A stretch of 56,602 nucleotides of DNA from Penium margaritaceum (GCA_023375785.1 SZWC01000520.1:242044-298645); one strand, 5' to 3'; shown: positions 1-11,392, counted from the stretch's first letter. Translations and numbers: made by a program. Notes: generated from the letters alone by a model not told the origin.

Positions 1-481
1 AGAATTTTGACCAAGTCCCCGAGTAACAAAACGTACTTCTGAGTTTCGAACGCTGAGCCATGATTTTGGCCAAGTCCCTCAGTAACAACCTGCACTACTG
101 GATCCGGTGGATGATCCACCTGATCAGGTGGATTATCCACCGGACGCCTCGGCAGGCCTTCCGGAGCAATTTCTCCAGATGGTATTTTTGTTACTCAATC
201 CGGTCGATTATCCACCGGATTTTGAGCCGCAGCTGGCTCCCAGAGCAGCTGCGCACACCCCAACTTTGGAAGGCCATATCTCCCTCGATACTTGTCCGAT
301 TCTGACAGAACAACTTTCACCGGATTCAACGACTCGTCAACTATCAGGGATAATCATCCATTTTAGGATCTGAACAATCCTCGAGTCGCCAGATCCGCTG
401 GAGTGGAGTTTCCACTTTCTGGCGGCTCGTCGACGCCTCCCGGCGCCGCACTTGGGCATGCGGAGGGGCAATTTTTCAACA
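1..481 (-). repeat. 3' LTR of element A (truncated by window start)
   Basis: Nearly identical to 17666-18147 and to 5376-5561 plus 12463-12755. The U3 end is at 481, where minus-strand TGTTGAAAA begins directly after the polypurine tract. The full LTR of this family is about 980 bp (17164-18147), so about 500 bp including U5 lie outside the window. It is inverted-repeat rich near 104-143 and 200-222. Confidence 0.9.
104..143. repeat. 40-nt near-perfect palindrome inside the A/B LTR
   Basis: The arms start CCGGTGGAT and end ATCCACCGG around a TGATCA centre; only one base pair (G/T at the arm midpoints) breaks the symmetry. The same palindrome is at 17770-17809 in the B LTR and, with a decayed right arm, at 5477-5516 in the shared LTR. 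A further half-copy (CCGGTCGATTATCCACCGG) lies near 200. It could form a hairpin in RNA or be a dimeric protein site; no function is known to me. Confidence 0.85.
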
Positions 482-491
482 TTCTCCCCCC
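482..491 (-). promoter_or_regulatory. Polypurine tract of element A
   Basis: On the minus strand GGGGGGAGAA followed by T and the LTR start TGTTGAAAA. This is the plus-strand priming site expected directly upstream of a 3' LTR. Element B has the same arrangement at 12756-12764. Confidence 0.85.
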
Positions 492-521
492 ACCTGCGAT
501 GCCCGCTGCTACAGCTTGCTC

Positions 522-2195
522 TTACTCATCTTCCGCTACGTCCTCCAGCCCATCATAGCTGGTCATCCCAAGCCCGGCCACGCTCATCGTGTGCTGGTCT
601 GCGGGTTGCGCTTTGGTCAAGCAACCCACAAGCATGTTGTGTGTGCTGTAGTCCTGCAGCACCACCTGCCCCTTCTCGACCATGTCTCGTGCGTAGTGGT
701 AATGCACGTCGATGTGCTTTGTCCTCCTGTGCTGCGTCGGGTTGTTGGTCAGCGAGATGGAGCCGGTGTTGTCCTCTTGCACCACCGTTGGCTCCTACTG
801 CGGCACGCCCAGCTCCCCCAGCAACCTACAGAGCCACACCGCCTCCTTGACCGCCTCGGCCAGCGCGATGTACTTTGCTTCCAATGTGGAGGTGGCGACG
901 CAGTCCTGCTTCCTGCTGCACCACAAGACCGTTGCACCAGCGAGGAAGAACATGTAGCCGGATGTGGACTTCCGCTTGTCCACATCCCTAGCATAGTCTA
1001 CATCCGTGTAGCAGACCAGGCGCAAAGGATCCGTCCGCCCTTTGCGGTCGAACCTCAGGCGCGCGTGCCGCGTCGCCTGTAGGTAGCGGAAGATGCGCTT
1101 GACCGCCTGCCAATGTAGTGGCCGTGGATCGGCAACGTACCTGCTCACTTGGTCCACTGCGTAGGCCAAGTCCGGTCGAGTCGCAACCATGGCGTACATG
1201 AGGCTGCCCACCGCCGACCGGTAAGGCACCCCTGCCATATCCTCCCGCTCTTCTTTTGTTTGCGGCGCGATTGCCGCACTCAGTTCACAGGTCGTGGAGA
1301 CAGGGCTGCACACTGGTGTGTAGCCCTCCATGCTGTACCGCTTCAATACCTCAGCCACGTATTTGGCCTCTCCCAGCTCAAGCGTGTGCGCCCTCCGGTT
1401 GCGTGTAATTCTCACCCCAAGGTAGAACTCCAGGTCTCCCATTTCCGACATCTGGAACCTGCTACTCAGCTGCTCTTTCAGTTGCTGTAGGCTGAGGAGG
1501 TCTGAGGAGCACAAGATCAGATCGTCCACGTAGAGTGCGACGATCTGATGGAGCTTCTTGCTGCGGCGCACGTACACGCTGTGATCCGCCTCGCAGCGCT
1601 TGAAGCCAAGTTGTTCCATGAAGCTGTCCATCTGTTGGTATCGGCATCGGGGCGATTGTTTTAGCTCGTACAAGGACTTCCATAGCTTGCACACCTTGTC
1701 CTCCGGCGTCTCCACCTCCTCCGGCACCTCCATGTAGATTTCTTTGTCGATGATGTCGTTGAGGAAGGCTGTCTTTACGTCCATTTGGTGGAGCTCCATG
1801 TCCTTCGTGGCTGCCATTGCAAGGATTGCCCTGATGCTTGTGAACTTGGCGACGGGGGCGAACGTCTCATCGTAGTGCTTGCCCTTACGCTGTGCGTACC
1901 CCTTCGCCACGAGCTGCACCTTGTACTTATCCACCACACCTTCTTTCCTGAACTTGGTCTTGAAGACCCACTCGGAGCCGATGACCTTGGCATCTTTCGG
2001 CTTGTCAACCAGCTGCTACGTATCATTTTCAGCAATGGACACCAACTCCAACTTGATGGCGGCGTCCCATTGCTTCCCCTTGGGCCGCGCAAGCGCCTCT
2101 TGCACGGTTGTCGATGCCGTTGATGCAGACAGCATGCACCACGTATTGCCGATCCATCGACCGGTGCCTGCGTTGAAACGCTTCCCCGCACTCCG
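522..2195 (-). pseudogene. Element A reverse transcriptase and RNase H (broken)
   Basis: Copia RT-RH that copies element RNA to DNA and degrades the RNA template. Visible in order: the RT entry block ending DKYKVQLVAKGYAQ, the FAPVAKFTSIR and MDVKTAFLN blocks, the catalytic YVDD (in ALYVDDLIL, near 1530), GSLMYAMVATRPD, and RNase H with CYTDVDYA, a KSTSGYMFF block and STLEAKYIALAEA. The C-terminal RH part (785-522) ends in LGMTSYDGLEDVAEDE. Lesions: TAG at 2016-2018 where B has Trp, and TAG at 795-797 where B has CAG. The RT palm motif is intact, so the copy is dead by stops, not by loss of the active site. Confidence 0.88.
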
Positions 2196-3964
2196 CTACC
2201 TCCCGCTGCGGCGCGACAGTCTTGGCGGCGTCTCGTCACTCTGCTGTGATCCTTCGGACTCAGCCCGCTCCGGTGAATCATCAACCAGACGACTCCCCGA
2301 GGATCCCTCTCGCTTCGGTGATCCATCAACCGGACGGGCGGCGCGTCCGGAGGATTTTTCTCCGACACCTGATGCGAACTCCGCCGGGAGTACGCGCTTC
2401 GGCACCCGCGGTGCCTCCATCGACGGATCATTCCGCCAAATCTCCTGCCTAGCTGCATCATCGTCAGAGTCCTCCGCGTCAGCTGTTGCTCTTGCTGCAC
2501 CGCCGCACTCTGACGGAGCATCATCGTCCTCCGCGTCCGCCGGATCCTCCTCGTAGTCAAGGATCTGGAACCACTCCCCCTGTTTTGGAGTGTTCCCAAC
2601 GCTCATGTCGTTGCTGCTGCTGCTGAAGCTCTGTTGCACGTCGAACTCGACGTCACAGCTACAGATGATCTCTTGCGTACGCAGGTCCCAGAGCCGGGAC
2701 GCCTTTTGTACGCTCTCGTAGCCGAGGAACAAGCATGGCTTCGCCCACGGTTCCAGCTTGCTGTCGTGTCGTTGTGCCGCCTGCACCATCGCGTGCGCCT
2801 TGTACCCCAGCACCTTCAGGTGCGCCACGTTTGGCTTGCGCCCACTCCAAACCTCCTGTGGCGTTTTCCAGCTGCCCTTACCCTTCAGCACCGCTGTTGG
2901 GGTGAGGTTGATGGTGTAGCTCACTGTACGCACAGCCTCCGCCCAGAACCCTCGCGGAAACCCCGCGGAAACCCCGCATCCACAAGCATGGTCCACACCA
3001 TGTTGAGCAGCGTCTGGTTCGCCCGCTCCGCCACTCCGTTAGACTGTGGCAAGTACGGCGTAGTGGGTTCCCACTTGATGCCCAGCTACTTCATCCACTC
3101 GCTGCAGTCCACATACTCTCCACCATTGTCGCTGCGTAGCGCTCTGACCTTCCGGCCAGTCTGCCTCTCCACCACTGCGATGTACTCCTTCAGCCGGTCC
3201 AGGACCTTGCCTTTCCGCTTCATGAAGTACACGTAGAGCTTCTTGCTGCAGTCGTCAATGAAGGTGAAGAAGTATCTCAAGCCGCCATTTGACGGTGTTT
3301 TGAACGGTCCACACACGTCATTGTGCACGTCCTCCAGCAGGTCCTTTGCGCGAGCCTCATTCTCATTGAACGCCTTGCGCCGTGCCTTGCCCAAAATGCA
3401 AGGCTCACAATTTTTGTGCGCTGCTGCATCTGCTGCCGCGTCTGTTGCACCGTCGATGACGAGGCCGCGCTCCATGTCGCGCTTCGCCATCTCCTTAACG
3501 GTTGCGGGTGCCAAATGCCCCAACGGTCGGTGCTAGAGTTCCAGATCAGCGCTTCCTCCTTTGGCCATGTTGACGGTGCGCTCCTGCGAGTCTGCAGTGT
3601 CCGATGCCACGGGGACCACCTTGGTCTCCACGATGTAGAGACCGACCTCGCGCTTCGCCTCCAGCACGGCCTCACCGTTGCCGTCGATGCGCACCACTGT
3701 GCCTTTCCTACGGAAGAGCACCTCATACCCCTTGTCTGTCAAGCAGCTGACACTCAGGATGTCAGCCAGGCCGGGGACGTGCTGCACACCACGGATTGTG
3801 CACAGCTCCTTCTTACCACCCACCACAACTTCCATCTCCATGTCGCCTTGGTTGACCGCAGGCTCGACTTTGTCGTTCGTGACCACCATCGACTTGGAGG
3901 ACTTCTCGTAGGTGATGAACCCCACCTTCTTGACTCGGGTGTGCTCCTCGGCACTGGAATCCAT
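2196..3964 (-). pseudogene. Element A protease and integrase (broken)
   Basis: The protease begins MDSSAEEHTRVKK at 3964; the motif is D-S-S, not the usual D-S/T-G, and B shares it. The GAG-pre-integrase zinc region ends CEPCILGKARRKA. The integrase core shows HNDVCGPF (first Asp), RSDNGGEY (second Asp) and a C-terminal part with FWAEAVRTVSYTINL and CLFLGYESVQKASRLWDL, followed by a Ser/Glu-rich tail. Lesions: TAG at 3086-3088 (B has CAG), an 11-bp tandem duplication at 2953-2974 that shifts the frame in IN, and TAG at 2196-2198 (B has CAG). A TGA at 3965-3967 separates it from Gag. Confidence 0.88.
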
Positions 3965-3967
3965 GCA

Positions 3968-4833
3968 TCACTTGTTGGCCTTCTTGAGGAAGTGGTTCTT
4001 GTTGCCGTTGAGGAGCGACCTGTCTTTGTTTTTGCCGCCAGCCTTCGCCTCTTCGGGGCACTCACGGGCCCAATGGCCCTCCTTGCCGCAATTGCGACAC
4101 GCACATTTCTTGGCGCCCTTCTTGCCGCCGCCTTTTTTGCTGCTTCCTGTGCCCCCACTTCTGCCACCAAGCATTTTGGTGACGAGGGCCGATGAGGAAG
4201 ACGAGGACTCCCTGCAGCTTTGACGTTGCGCCTCGTTGCAGGTGTACTCTGCGACCGCGCCTTAGGTGAGCTTGTCCTCCTACCATCCTCTGAGGACGGT
4301 GATGAGTGGATCCCAACTGTCAGGTAGGGCCATGAGGAGGGCCATCACCTGTATCTGCGTGTCGATCGTCCACCCCACATCGTTGCATTGTGAGGCGAGC
4401 GACTTGATCTGCTGCATGGCGGAGATGACATCATCTCCCTCCTCGATTCTTACCATGAGGAGTCACTTCATCGCGAAGATTTTGTTCGCGAACGATTGGA
4501 TTGATGGATGGAGCAGAGTTTTTGCCACGCTTCAGCTGCCAGCTTGCAGCCCTGGAAGTAGCCCCACTACGACTCGGCCATCCCGGACATCAACAGCATG
4601 AGCGCCTCCGTGTTCTTCTTTACGAAGGCCTCCGTCTGCGCTTCCGTCACCGTCGCTTCGTCAAGGACTTTCTTTCCCATCATGACCTCAAGAAGCCCCT
4701 TATGCGCGAGGTGCAACTCGAAGTGCCACCTCCATAGCCCAAAGCCTGGGCCGCTCGCATACTTCTGGATGGGCTGCGTCTCCTTCTGCGCCTTTTGCGC
4801 AGCTTCTACTACGACAGGTTCTCAGAAATTCAC
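3968..4833 (-). pseudogene. Element A Gag (broken)
   Basis: Copia-type capsid precursor. Near 4730 the minus strand encodes FGLWRWHFELHLAHKG, matching the FPLWRWQFEL block of element C. Near 4090 there is an intact CCHC zinc knuckle, CRNCGKEGHWAREC, for RNA binding. The likely original start is 4833, now GTG (ATG in B at 17081). Lesions include an in-frame TGA four codons in (also present in B), a 15-bp insertion with a TGA near 4465, and TAG and TAA stops near 4290 and 4265. The shared early TGA means the start assignment is uncertain. Confidence 0.75.
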
Positions 4834-4898
4834 GGCGAAGTCCAAGATGATGATCCCGTGCGCTACGGAAGACGTGAACGATGGAGGCTATCAGACCC

Positions 4899-4913
4899 GT
4901 GGGCCCATAACCC
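4899..4913 (-). promoter_or_regulatory. Primer binding site of element A, half-tRNA type
   Basis: Minus strand GGGTTATGGGCCCAC, two bases after the LTR terminus TGACA. It is the exact complement of GTGGGCCCATAACCC, the anticodon arm (CAU anticodon) of eukaryotic initiator tRNA-Met, not of its CCA end. Same sequence and spacing in B and C. Confidence 0.85.
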
Positions 4914-5127
4914 TTTGTCAAGAGGAATCCGCGGGAAGCAGTCCCGACGTTTGTCTGATCGTCTCTAGTGGTTCACGTCTACTATTTTGGGTGAATCTGA
5001 GACTGAGCGTGAGCTTTCCGGTCGTGTCACGCTATGTGAGCAAGAATTTAGAGACAGTCAGTTTGCGAAGGGAATAACATCGGCTTTGAGTTTTTTTTTG
5101 GTTTTTGAACATGGGCATAATCACACC

Positions 5128-5134
5128 ATTTATA
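5128..5134 (-). promoter_or_regulatory. Putative TATA box in the shared A/B LTR
   Basis: Minus strand TATAAAT, well upstream of the U5 end at 4916; conserved at 17377-17383 in the B LTR. Position and sequence fit a Pol II core promoter for the element, but no transcription start is visible. Confidence 0.45.
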
Positions 5135-5556
5135 AGGCTAGTCATGAGCTCTCCAACGCACCAAACCGTGTGCGATTCGGCCAAGAGTAGCCTGAGTTAT
5201 GCTTGCCGAAGCGCAGGTCTCACCCACCACAGAAGCCTGACGCCGCCACACGCTGTGGCGCCTTCCTTCACGTGCGAAGCACCTGTCCCAAGGCACAGAT
5301 CCCATTGCATATGGTGTGGTCGAGTTTGGTGATGGGGTGTGACGAGGTTCGAAACCTGTCCGCGGACCTGCAGTTAGAATTTTGACCAAGTCCCCGAGTA
5401 ACAAAACATACTTCTGAGTTTCGGATGCTGAGCCATGATTTTGGCTGTCCCTGAGTAACAACCTGCACTAGTGGATCCGGTGGATGATCCACCTGATCAG
5501 GTTGACTATCCACCGGACGCCTCGGCAGGCCTTCCAGAGCCATTTATCCAGATGGT

Positions 5557-5561
5557 ATTTT
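5557..5561. repeat. Target site duplication of element C, left copy
   Basis: ATTTT, matching 12093-12097. Joining the two flanks restores the uninterrupted LTR sequence seen at 180-200, proving the insertion point. Confidence 0.93.
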
Positions 5562-5692
5562 TGTTGTTCTTCTATGCCCCATGGCCACTGCTATGGCTTG
5601 ACGGACAGGTTGGGCATGCACTGCTCCCTTAGAGTAAGTCCCCCAAACCTTGTTCGTGGTGCAAGTCCAAGCGAGACACCAGAAGTGTAGCG

Positions 5693-6263
5693 CAAAGGAT
5701 AGCATGTTGGACTTAGGAACAACAGGTCCTACGATCGAGTCTTGATGTGCGCAGAAGGTTTTTAACCTTTCCAGCACAGGGGAAGTTTCTTAGACATTTC
5801 TCCATGCATGAGGAGAGTGCACCACTTGGCGGTCAGTGGATGCGCCAATTGGCGGACTGGTGAGGTGGTGTGGAGTGACCACCCCAAAAGTGCCACTACC
5901 CACACACCTTAGAAGCCAGGCCTAGGACTATATGTACCAGGCTCATTCCTCATTCTAATTACACAATCTGGCCTTAGNCAACGGATAGCATGTTGGACTT
6001 AGGAACAACAGGTCCTACGATCGAGTCTTGATGTGCGCAGAAGGTTTTTAACCTTTCCAGCACAGGGGAAGTTTCTTAGACATTTCTCCATGCATGAGGA
6101 GAGTGCACCACTTGGCGGTCAGTGGATGCGCCAATTGGCGGACTGGTGAGGTGGTGTGGAGTGACCACCCCAAAAGTGCCACTACACACACACCTTAGAA
6201 GCCAGGCCTAGGACTATGTGTACCAGGCTCATTCCTCATTCTAATTACACAATCTGGCCCTAG
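5693..6263. other. Direct duplication around single N (probable assembly artefact)
   Basis: Two 285-bp near-identical blocks (5693-5977 and 5979-6263) sit either side of one N. The 3' LTR of C has the block once. This is the pattern of two contigs whose overlap was not merged. Confidence 0.85.
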
Positions 6264-6297
6264 ATGCTCCTCACAGAGCCGTCCAACTAAGGAACTG

Positions 6298-6303
6298 TAT
6301 AAA
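6298..6303 (+). promoter_or_regulatory. TATA box in element C 5' LTR
   Basis: TATAAA, within an otherwise conserved context repeated at 11854-11859 in the 3' LTR. Likely Pol II core promoter of the element. Confidence 0.5.
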
Positions 6304-6538
6304 GAAGACACAGGTTGGTCTAAGCCCCAGGAGTTAGTCTCTGATTAGCACCTCGCGCGAAAGTGACCAAGCGTTAATTGGACACAGTTGATAGCAAGTG
6401 ATTGCCTACGAACTGCTCAGTGTGGAACCGTGATCCTGAGGGTGATATCTTCTCCTAGCTGAAATGCTAGGAGCGGACGGCAGGTGCTATTGTGTCGGCC
6501 TTGTTTTCTAGTCCGTTCGCCTCAGGCCGGTTGACAAA

Positions 6539-6553
6539 GGGTTATGGGCCCAC
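6539..6553 (+). promoter_or_regulatory. Primer binding site of element C, half-tRNA type
   Basis: GGGTTATGGGCCCAC, two bases after the LTR end. It is complementary to the initiator tRNA-Met anticodon stem-loop. The identical 15-mer occurs at the same spot in A and B although the flanking leader sequences differ, so the match is under functional constraint or common descent. Confidence 0.87.
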
Positions 6554-6920
6554 ACTGACCAGTTGTAAGGCACGCTTCGCTCAACTCTGGTACGCTCTCT
6601 CCAAGTGAGCACGCCGGCTCCATCAGCTCCATCAGCTTCATCAACTGCAACGGCTTGACCTACACTCAGCATACAGGGACCAAGGACAAGCTTTGCCCTT
6701 GGAGGCACGACCCTTGTGTCCCAACCAGGACAAGCTCTGCCCTTGGTGGCAAGACCCTGGGTGTGTTGGTGTAGATATCTTCCTCTGTCTGCAAGTGAAA
6801 ATCGGCTGGAGGGGTAAGCAACGGATCTGCATCCTAAAACCGGTAGCAGACATCAGCTAACATCAGCCTACATCGGCCTCAACGCAGCAGAGACGTAGGA
6901 AGCAGATAAGGGCAACAAAA
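6554..6920 (+). other. Untranslated leader of element C
   Basis: About 370 bp between the primer site and the gag ATG. It holds a short imperfect direct repeat around 6680-6750 (AGGACAAGCT...GCCCTTG twice). No ORF of note. Confidence 0.6.
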
Positions 6921-7861
6921 ATGGTTGACCCATCAGGAGGAGTGGGGGCTGCCGCAAGACAGTCCTCAAATTCAACAGTGGCTACCACAGGGCAGACCAC
7001 TGGGGCAAATGTGAGTGCTACGTCACTGCCGCAAGGTCTTGTACCCTTCGGAGGAATCCCCATTTTCGAGGGGATTGACTTCCCTCTTTGGAGATGGCAG
7101 TTCGAGCTGGCGATGAAAGTACGCGGCTTCATCAAGCTACTGAAGGGAGAGGAGCAGGTTCCGCAGAGGGCACACCCGAGCATGAGGCATGGATGGATCG
7201 AAATGATATTGTCATGTCATTCCTCAGCAACGCGATAGCCAAAAAGTATGTTCCCATCATTGCGGGGTTCACACTGGCTTCGGATGCTTTCGACAAGCTC
7301 AAACGTGTGCACCAATCCACATCCCTCGCGAACAGATTATTCATCCTACAACAGCTGATCAGCATGCGGGTGAATGAGGGAGAGTCCATCCCAGACTTCT
7401 TACAGGAGTTTGAAGGACTCCTTGGCGAGGCTCCCCAAATGGACTGGAACCTTGATGAAAAGATGCAGGCCATGATCCTCCTCATGGCGCTACCGGAGAG
7501 CTGGAGTCCTATGATCACAGTCATGGGTGGTTGGAAGGAGGACGGCCTGACGTACATGGCAGTGTCCGAGTACGTGTGAAACGAGGCCACACGTCGCAGC
7601 GGCAGTGAGGCTAACTTCTCAGCCTATGCCACACCCTACAATGGCCGCGGGAGCAAATGGTCGGCCTCTGGTCAGAACGGCGGCAGCGGAAGCGGTGGCG
7701 GCGGAGGCAACAATGGCGGCAAGGCTCCCAAGCGACAGGGCAACTACCACAATTGTGGCAAACCTGGGCACTGGGCAAGAGAGTGCAGATCGCCAAAGAA
7801 GGAAAACGGCGGGAGCAGTGGGAACAAAGGCAGCAAAAAGGGTGGCAAAGAGGCCACCAAC
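6921..7861 (+). pseudogene. Element C Gag (frameshifted)
   Basis: Starts ATG at 6921 (MVDPSGGVGAAARQ). The block GIDFPLWRWQFEL is the N-terminal copia Gag motif. After about residue 80 the frame shifts near 7170-7190 and continues as the frame that ends at 7579, with NAIAKKYVPII, MALPESWSPMI and GGWKEDGLTYMAVSEYV typical of UBN2-type Gag. A TGA at 7577-7579 stands where B has a Cys codon (YTCNEA). Then follow a Gly/Ser-rich tail and a zinc knuckle near 7745 whose first Cys is Tyr (YHNCGKPGHWAREC), a G-to-A type change that should weaken zinc binding. The frame runs on into the protease. Confidence 0.88.
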
Positions 7862-9334
7862 ATGATGGCTCAGAGTACACCTCCAGCAAAGGGAGCGGCT
7901 CTGCTCAGGCCAGGAGCCTTCGGGCTGGACTCTGGCACCAACCATCACTCTAGCAATGACCAGGCTGGATTTGTATCCATCGGCCCCACTGAGCGGCGGT
8001 TCAGATGCGCAAACGGCAGCATTGTGAACGCAAAGGGTGTGGGAGACAAGCTGGTGAGCATCAGCCTGAACGGTGAGGAGAAGGATCTGCGGCTTCGTGA
8101 TGTGGTCTACATGCCCTCGTTTGCGGCAAACCTCCTGTCCGTGTCAAAAATCACGGACAACGACATGACGGTGGTGTTCACGCAGAAGAAGGCGGTCATC
8201 ATCAAGAACGAGGACATCAAGGTCCTCTACGCCAGCAAAGACCTTGTTGCTCAGGTTCCACGAGTCGATGGGCTCTACATACTGCAGACAACGGCAGCAA
8301 AGAGCTCGGAAAACGAGGGTCATGCGGGTGCAGCGGAGGCAGTGGTCTCGACACTGATGCAGGAGAGCACACAAACGAAAACTGAAAAAGCATCCTCTAC
8401 CTCAAAAGACGAAGACGCTGATCTGTGGCATAGACGCTTTGGGCATGTTGCAAACAGCATGCTCCAAGTCATCCAGCAACAACAGCTGGTCCGTGGCATG
8501 GATGGTTGCAAGAAGGATGCGGTTGGGTGTGGCAGCCTGTGTGAACCTTGCCTCCAAGGCAAGACCAAGCGGACGCGCTTTGAGCGCAATGGTCGCCGCG
8601 CAGAATCAGCCCTTGACCTGATTCACACCGACGTGTGCGGACCCTTTCACACGGCATCAAACAGTGGTAGCAAGTATTTTCTGACCTTCATAGACAACCA
8701 CAGCCGCAAGGTGTGGATCTTATTCCTCAAAGCAAAGGGAGAGATCAGAGAAAAGTTGCAGGATTTTGTCGCCATGGTGGAGCGGCAGACCGGAAAGAAA
8801 GTCAAGGCGATGCGAAGCGACAACGGTGGAGAGTACGAGGCATGCAAGGGCTGGTTGCGGCAACATGGGATCAACCACCAGCCCACAACGCCTTATACGC
8901 CGCAGAGCAATGGTGTTGCCGAACAGATGAATCAGACCATTCTCGGCATGGTGCGTAGCATGCTCTTTGATGCAAAGCTTCCACCGCGGTTCTGGGCGGA
9001 AGCAGCAAGAACGGCATGCTATCTTGTCAACCTGACTCCTTCGGATGCTCTGGGCAGGCGCGGAAAGAAGAAGGGAAAGCAACAGATGACGCCACAAGAA
9101 TTTTGGTCAGGGAAGAAGCCGGACGCATCATACCTGAAAGTATTTGGCTGCACCGCATGGGCAAAGATCCAGGCGGGTGAGGGTGCCGGCAAGCTGGATG
9201 CAAGAGCGCGAAAGTGCATACTGGTGGGCTATGAGACGGCCCACAAGACCTACCGCCTGTGGGACCTGGCATGAAGAAGACTCATCACCAGCCGGGACGT
9301 AACCTTTGATGAAAGGAAACCAGGCAAGGAAGAG
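7862..9334 (+). pseudogene. Element C protease and integrase
   Basis: 470-codon open stretch to 9274. The protease active site LDSGTNHH has Asp at 7928-7930. The zinc-binding pre-integrase region is DLWHRRFGH...CEPCLQGK. The integrase catalytic triad is intact: HTDVCGPF (near 8627), RSDNGGEY (near 8817) and the Glu in GVAEQMNQT (near 8917). Then come FWAEAARTACYLVNL and the C-terminal CILVGYETAHKTYRLWDL. A TGA at 9272-9274 interrupts the tail before ITSRDVTFDERK. Of all the older copies this is the best-preserved PR-IN; apart from the terminal stop it could still encode a normal-looking enzyme. Confidence 0.92.
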
Positions 9335-11305
9335 ATGCTTGATCCCATGCAAGCTCCAAAACAGGGAGAGTGGTTGGTGCTGCTAGAGTCAGGAGATCAA
9401 GCTCCCGAAAACTGGCAAGTGGTGCCAGTACAGCAGGCCGTGAAGAACAACGGTGTGGCAGGGAGAGCGGCTGCGCAGGCTGACACAGCGGCGAGCTCCG
9501 ACACAGAGTCGGAGACGTCCGAGGCCTCTAAAAACAGCTCGGAGGCCAGTGGCTCTTCTAAAGAAGAAAACTTAACTTCAGGGCAGCCAGCAGCACAGGA
9601 GCAACAGCATTGCGAAGATCCACCAGCAATGCAACGTCGCAGCACACGACAAAGAAAACAAACTCCAAAGTACGACGCTGACATCGGAAGCTGGACTGGA
9701 CTGAGCTGGTTCTGTTTGGCTCAGGGAGAGCCGCTCATTGTGGCTGAGGCGCTGGCAAGGCCCGATGCAGCCAAGTGGAAGGAGGCGGTGGACAGCGAGC
9801 TCGCGTCCATCGAAGAAAATGGCACATGGGTGCTGGTGGACAGACCCGTTAACGCCCATGTGGTGGGCTCAAAGTGGGTGCTCAGGTTGAAGCGGAAGCA
9901 AGATGATAGCATCGACAAGTACAAGGCAAGGGTCATGGCGAAAGGATTCTCACAGCGTGCAGGGTCTGAGTACGATGAGACCTTCGCACCGGTTGTCACG
10001 TTTGCCTCAATCAAGTCCCTGCTTGCCGTCGCTACCGCCAAAGACCTTGAGATCCACCAGATGGATGTGAAGACAGCTTTCCTTTATGGGAAGCTCGACA
10101 AGGAGGTGCTAATGGAGGTACGGGAAGGTGTCAAAGCACCCGAGGGTAAGGTGTGCAAGCTGGTGAAGGCGTTGTACGGGCTGAAACAGGCCCCACGGAT
10201 CTGGTACAAGGAGATGGATAGCTTCATGGCTGAGATCTCCTTTGCACATTACAAGAATGACCCCAGCGTCTATGTGTGGGAGGACGAACGTGGTTTGCTG
10301 CTCATGGCATTGTACGTGGACAATCTCATCATGTGTTCTTACTCGCAGGAGGCCCTTACGGACCTCAAGAAAAATCTAGCCAGCAGGTTTAAGATGAAGG
10401 ACATGGGACCTCTCGAGTACTACCTCGGGATTGCTGTTCACCGCAACCGCAAAGCAGGCACCATCGAGCTCAACCAGACCAAGTACATCATGGACGTCTT
10501 GAAGCGCTACAACATGGAGGACTGCAAACCCGTCAACACCCCCATGCCCTCCGACTGCAAGCTCTCCTCCTCCATGTCACCAAGCAACGAGGCAGACCGG
10601 CGGGAGATGCAAACCATTCCATACCAGTCCGCCGTTGGGAGCCTCATGTATGCGATGGTGGGAATGCGACCTGACATTGCTTCTGTGGTGGGTCAAATGA
10701 GCAGGTTTGTGGCCAACCCTGGGCCAGAACATTGGCAAGCTGTGAAGCGAATTTTTCGCTACCTCAAAAAGACTCGGCACATCGGACTTCGGTTTGGAGG
10801 TCTAGAAGGATCAGACTTGCTGCGACTGACATGCTACAGTGACGCGGACTGGGGAGGACGGATTGATGACAAGAAGTCCACCTCAGGGTTTGTCTGTCTT
10901 CTCAGCGGTGGTGCGGTCTCGTGGGCAAGCAGGAAGTAAGACTGCGTCTCGCTTTCTACTGCTGAGGCGGAGTACATTGCACTCTCCGAAGTGTGCAAGG
11001 AAACACAGTGGCTTTGCAGTTTGCTTGATGAGATCAAGGCACCACAAGAGGAAGCAACGGTCATCCGCATCGACAACCAAATTGCCATCGCTATAGCAGA
11101 GGACGACATGATCTCCCGGCGTACAAAGCACATCGATATTCGGTACCACCACTCACGTGACCTTGTCGCCAAGGGTGTCGTGGAACTGAAGTATGTCGCA
11201 ACCAAGAAAATGCTTGCGGACTTCTTGACAAAGCCGCTAGACAGCGACTTGCATGTTGCAGGTGCTCGAGGAGTCGGCATGGTGGATGCAAGAGATGAGA
11301 ACTAA
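9335..11305 (+). pseudogene. Element C reverse transcriptase and RNase H
   Basis: 534-codon open stretch to 10939, then TAA, then the last 100 or so codons to 11305. RT blocks: SKWVLRLKRKQD, DKYKARVMAKGFSQ, MDVKTAFLYG, LYGLKQAPR, and the active-site loop YVDN instead of YVDD (AAT at 10322-10324). Loss of the second palm Asp should abolish polymerase activity. RH shows CYSDADWGG, KSTSGFVCLL and, after the TAA at 10937-10939, STAEAEYIALSE and RTKHIDIRYHHSRD. An acidic Ser/Glu-rich segment (9460-9600) separates it from IN. Confidence 0.92.
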
Positions 11306-11392
11306 AGACCAAGAAAGTTGACATGCACAAGCACAACCTAGAGCTACAGGTTCGTGCCAAAGAAAACTACCACAGCAGGTGGCCTAAGGTGC

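Larger units (their letters stand above)
4916..5561 (-). repeat. Shared A/B LTR, U5-side part
   Basis: Matches 17164-17855 of the B 5' LTR, with a 42-bp deletion near 5325 relative to it. The U5 end is at 4916 (minus strand ...CTTGACA) next to the primer site. The last five bases (5557-5561, ATTTT) are one copy of the target duplication made by element C. The LTR resumes at 12463. Confidence 0.88.
5562..6536 (+). repeat. 5' LTR of element C (artificially lengthened)
   Basis: Starts TGTTGTTC and ends GGTTGACA, like the 3' LTR at 11404-12092. It is 975 bp against 689 bp because 5693-5977 is repeated at 5979-6263 after a single N at 5978. Removing 286 bp gives 689 bp, equal to the 3' LTR. Confidence 0.92.

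Noticed and set aside
60-373. Plus-strand ORFs in the A/B LTR (again near 17726-18039)
   Set aside because: Short, antisense to the element, driven by the palindromic GGTGGATNATCCACC repeats; no coding evidence.
1879-2556. 225-codon plus-strand frame, also seen at 14156-14833
   Set aside because: It is the antisense shadow of the RT start and IN tail of A and B; conserved only because the elements are.
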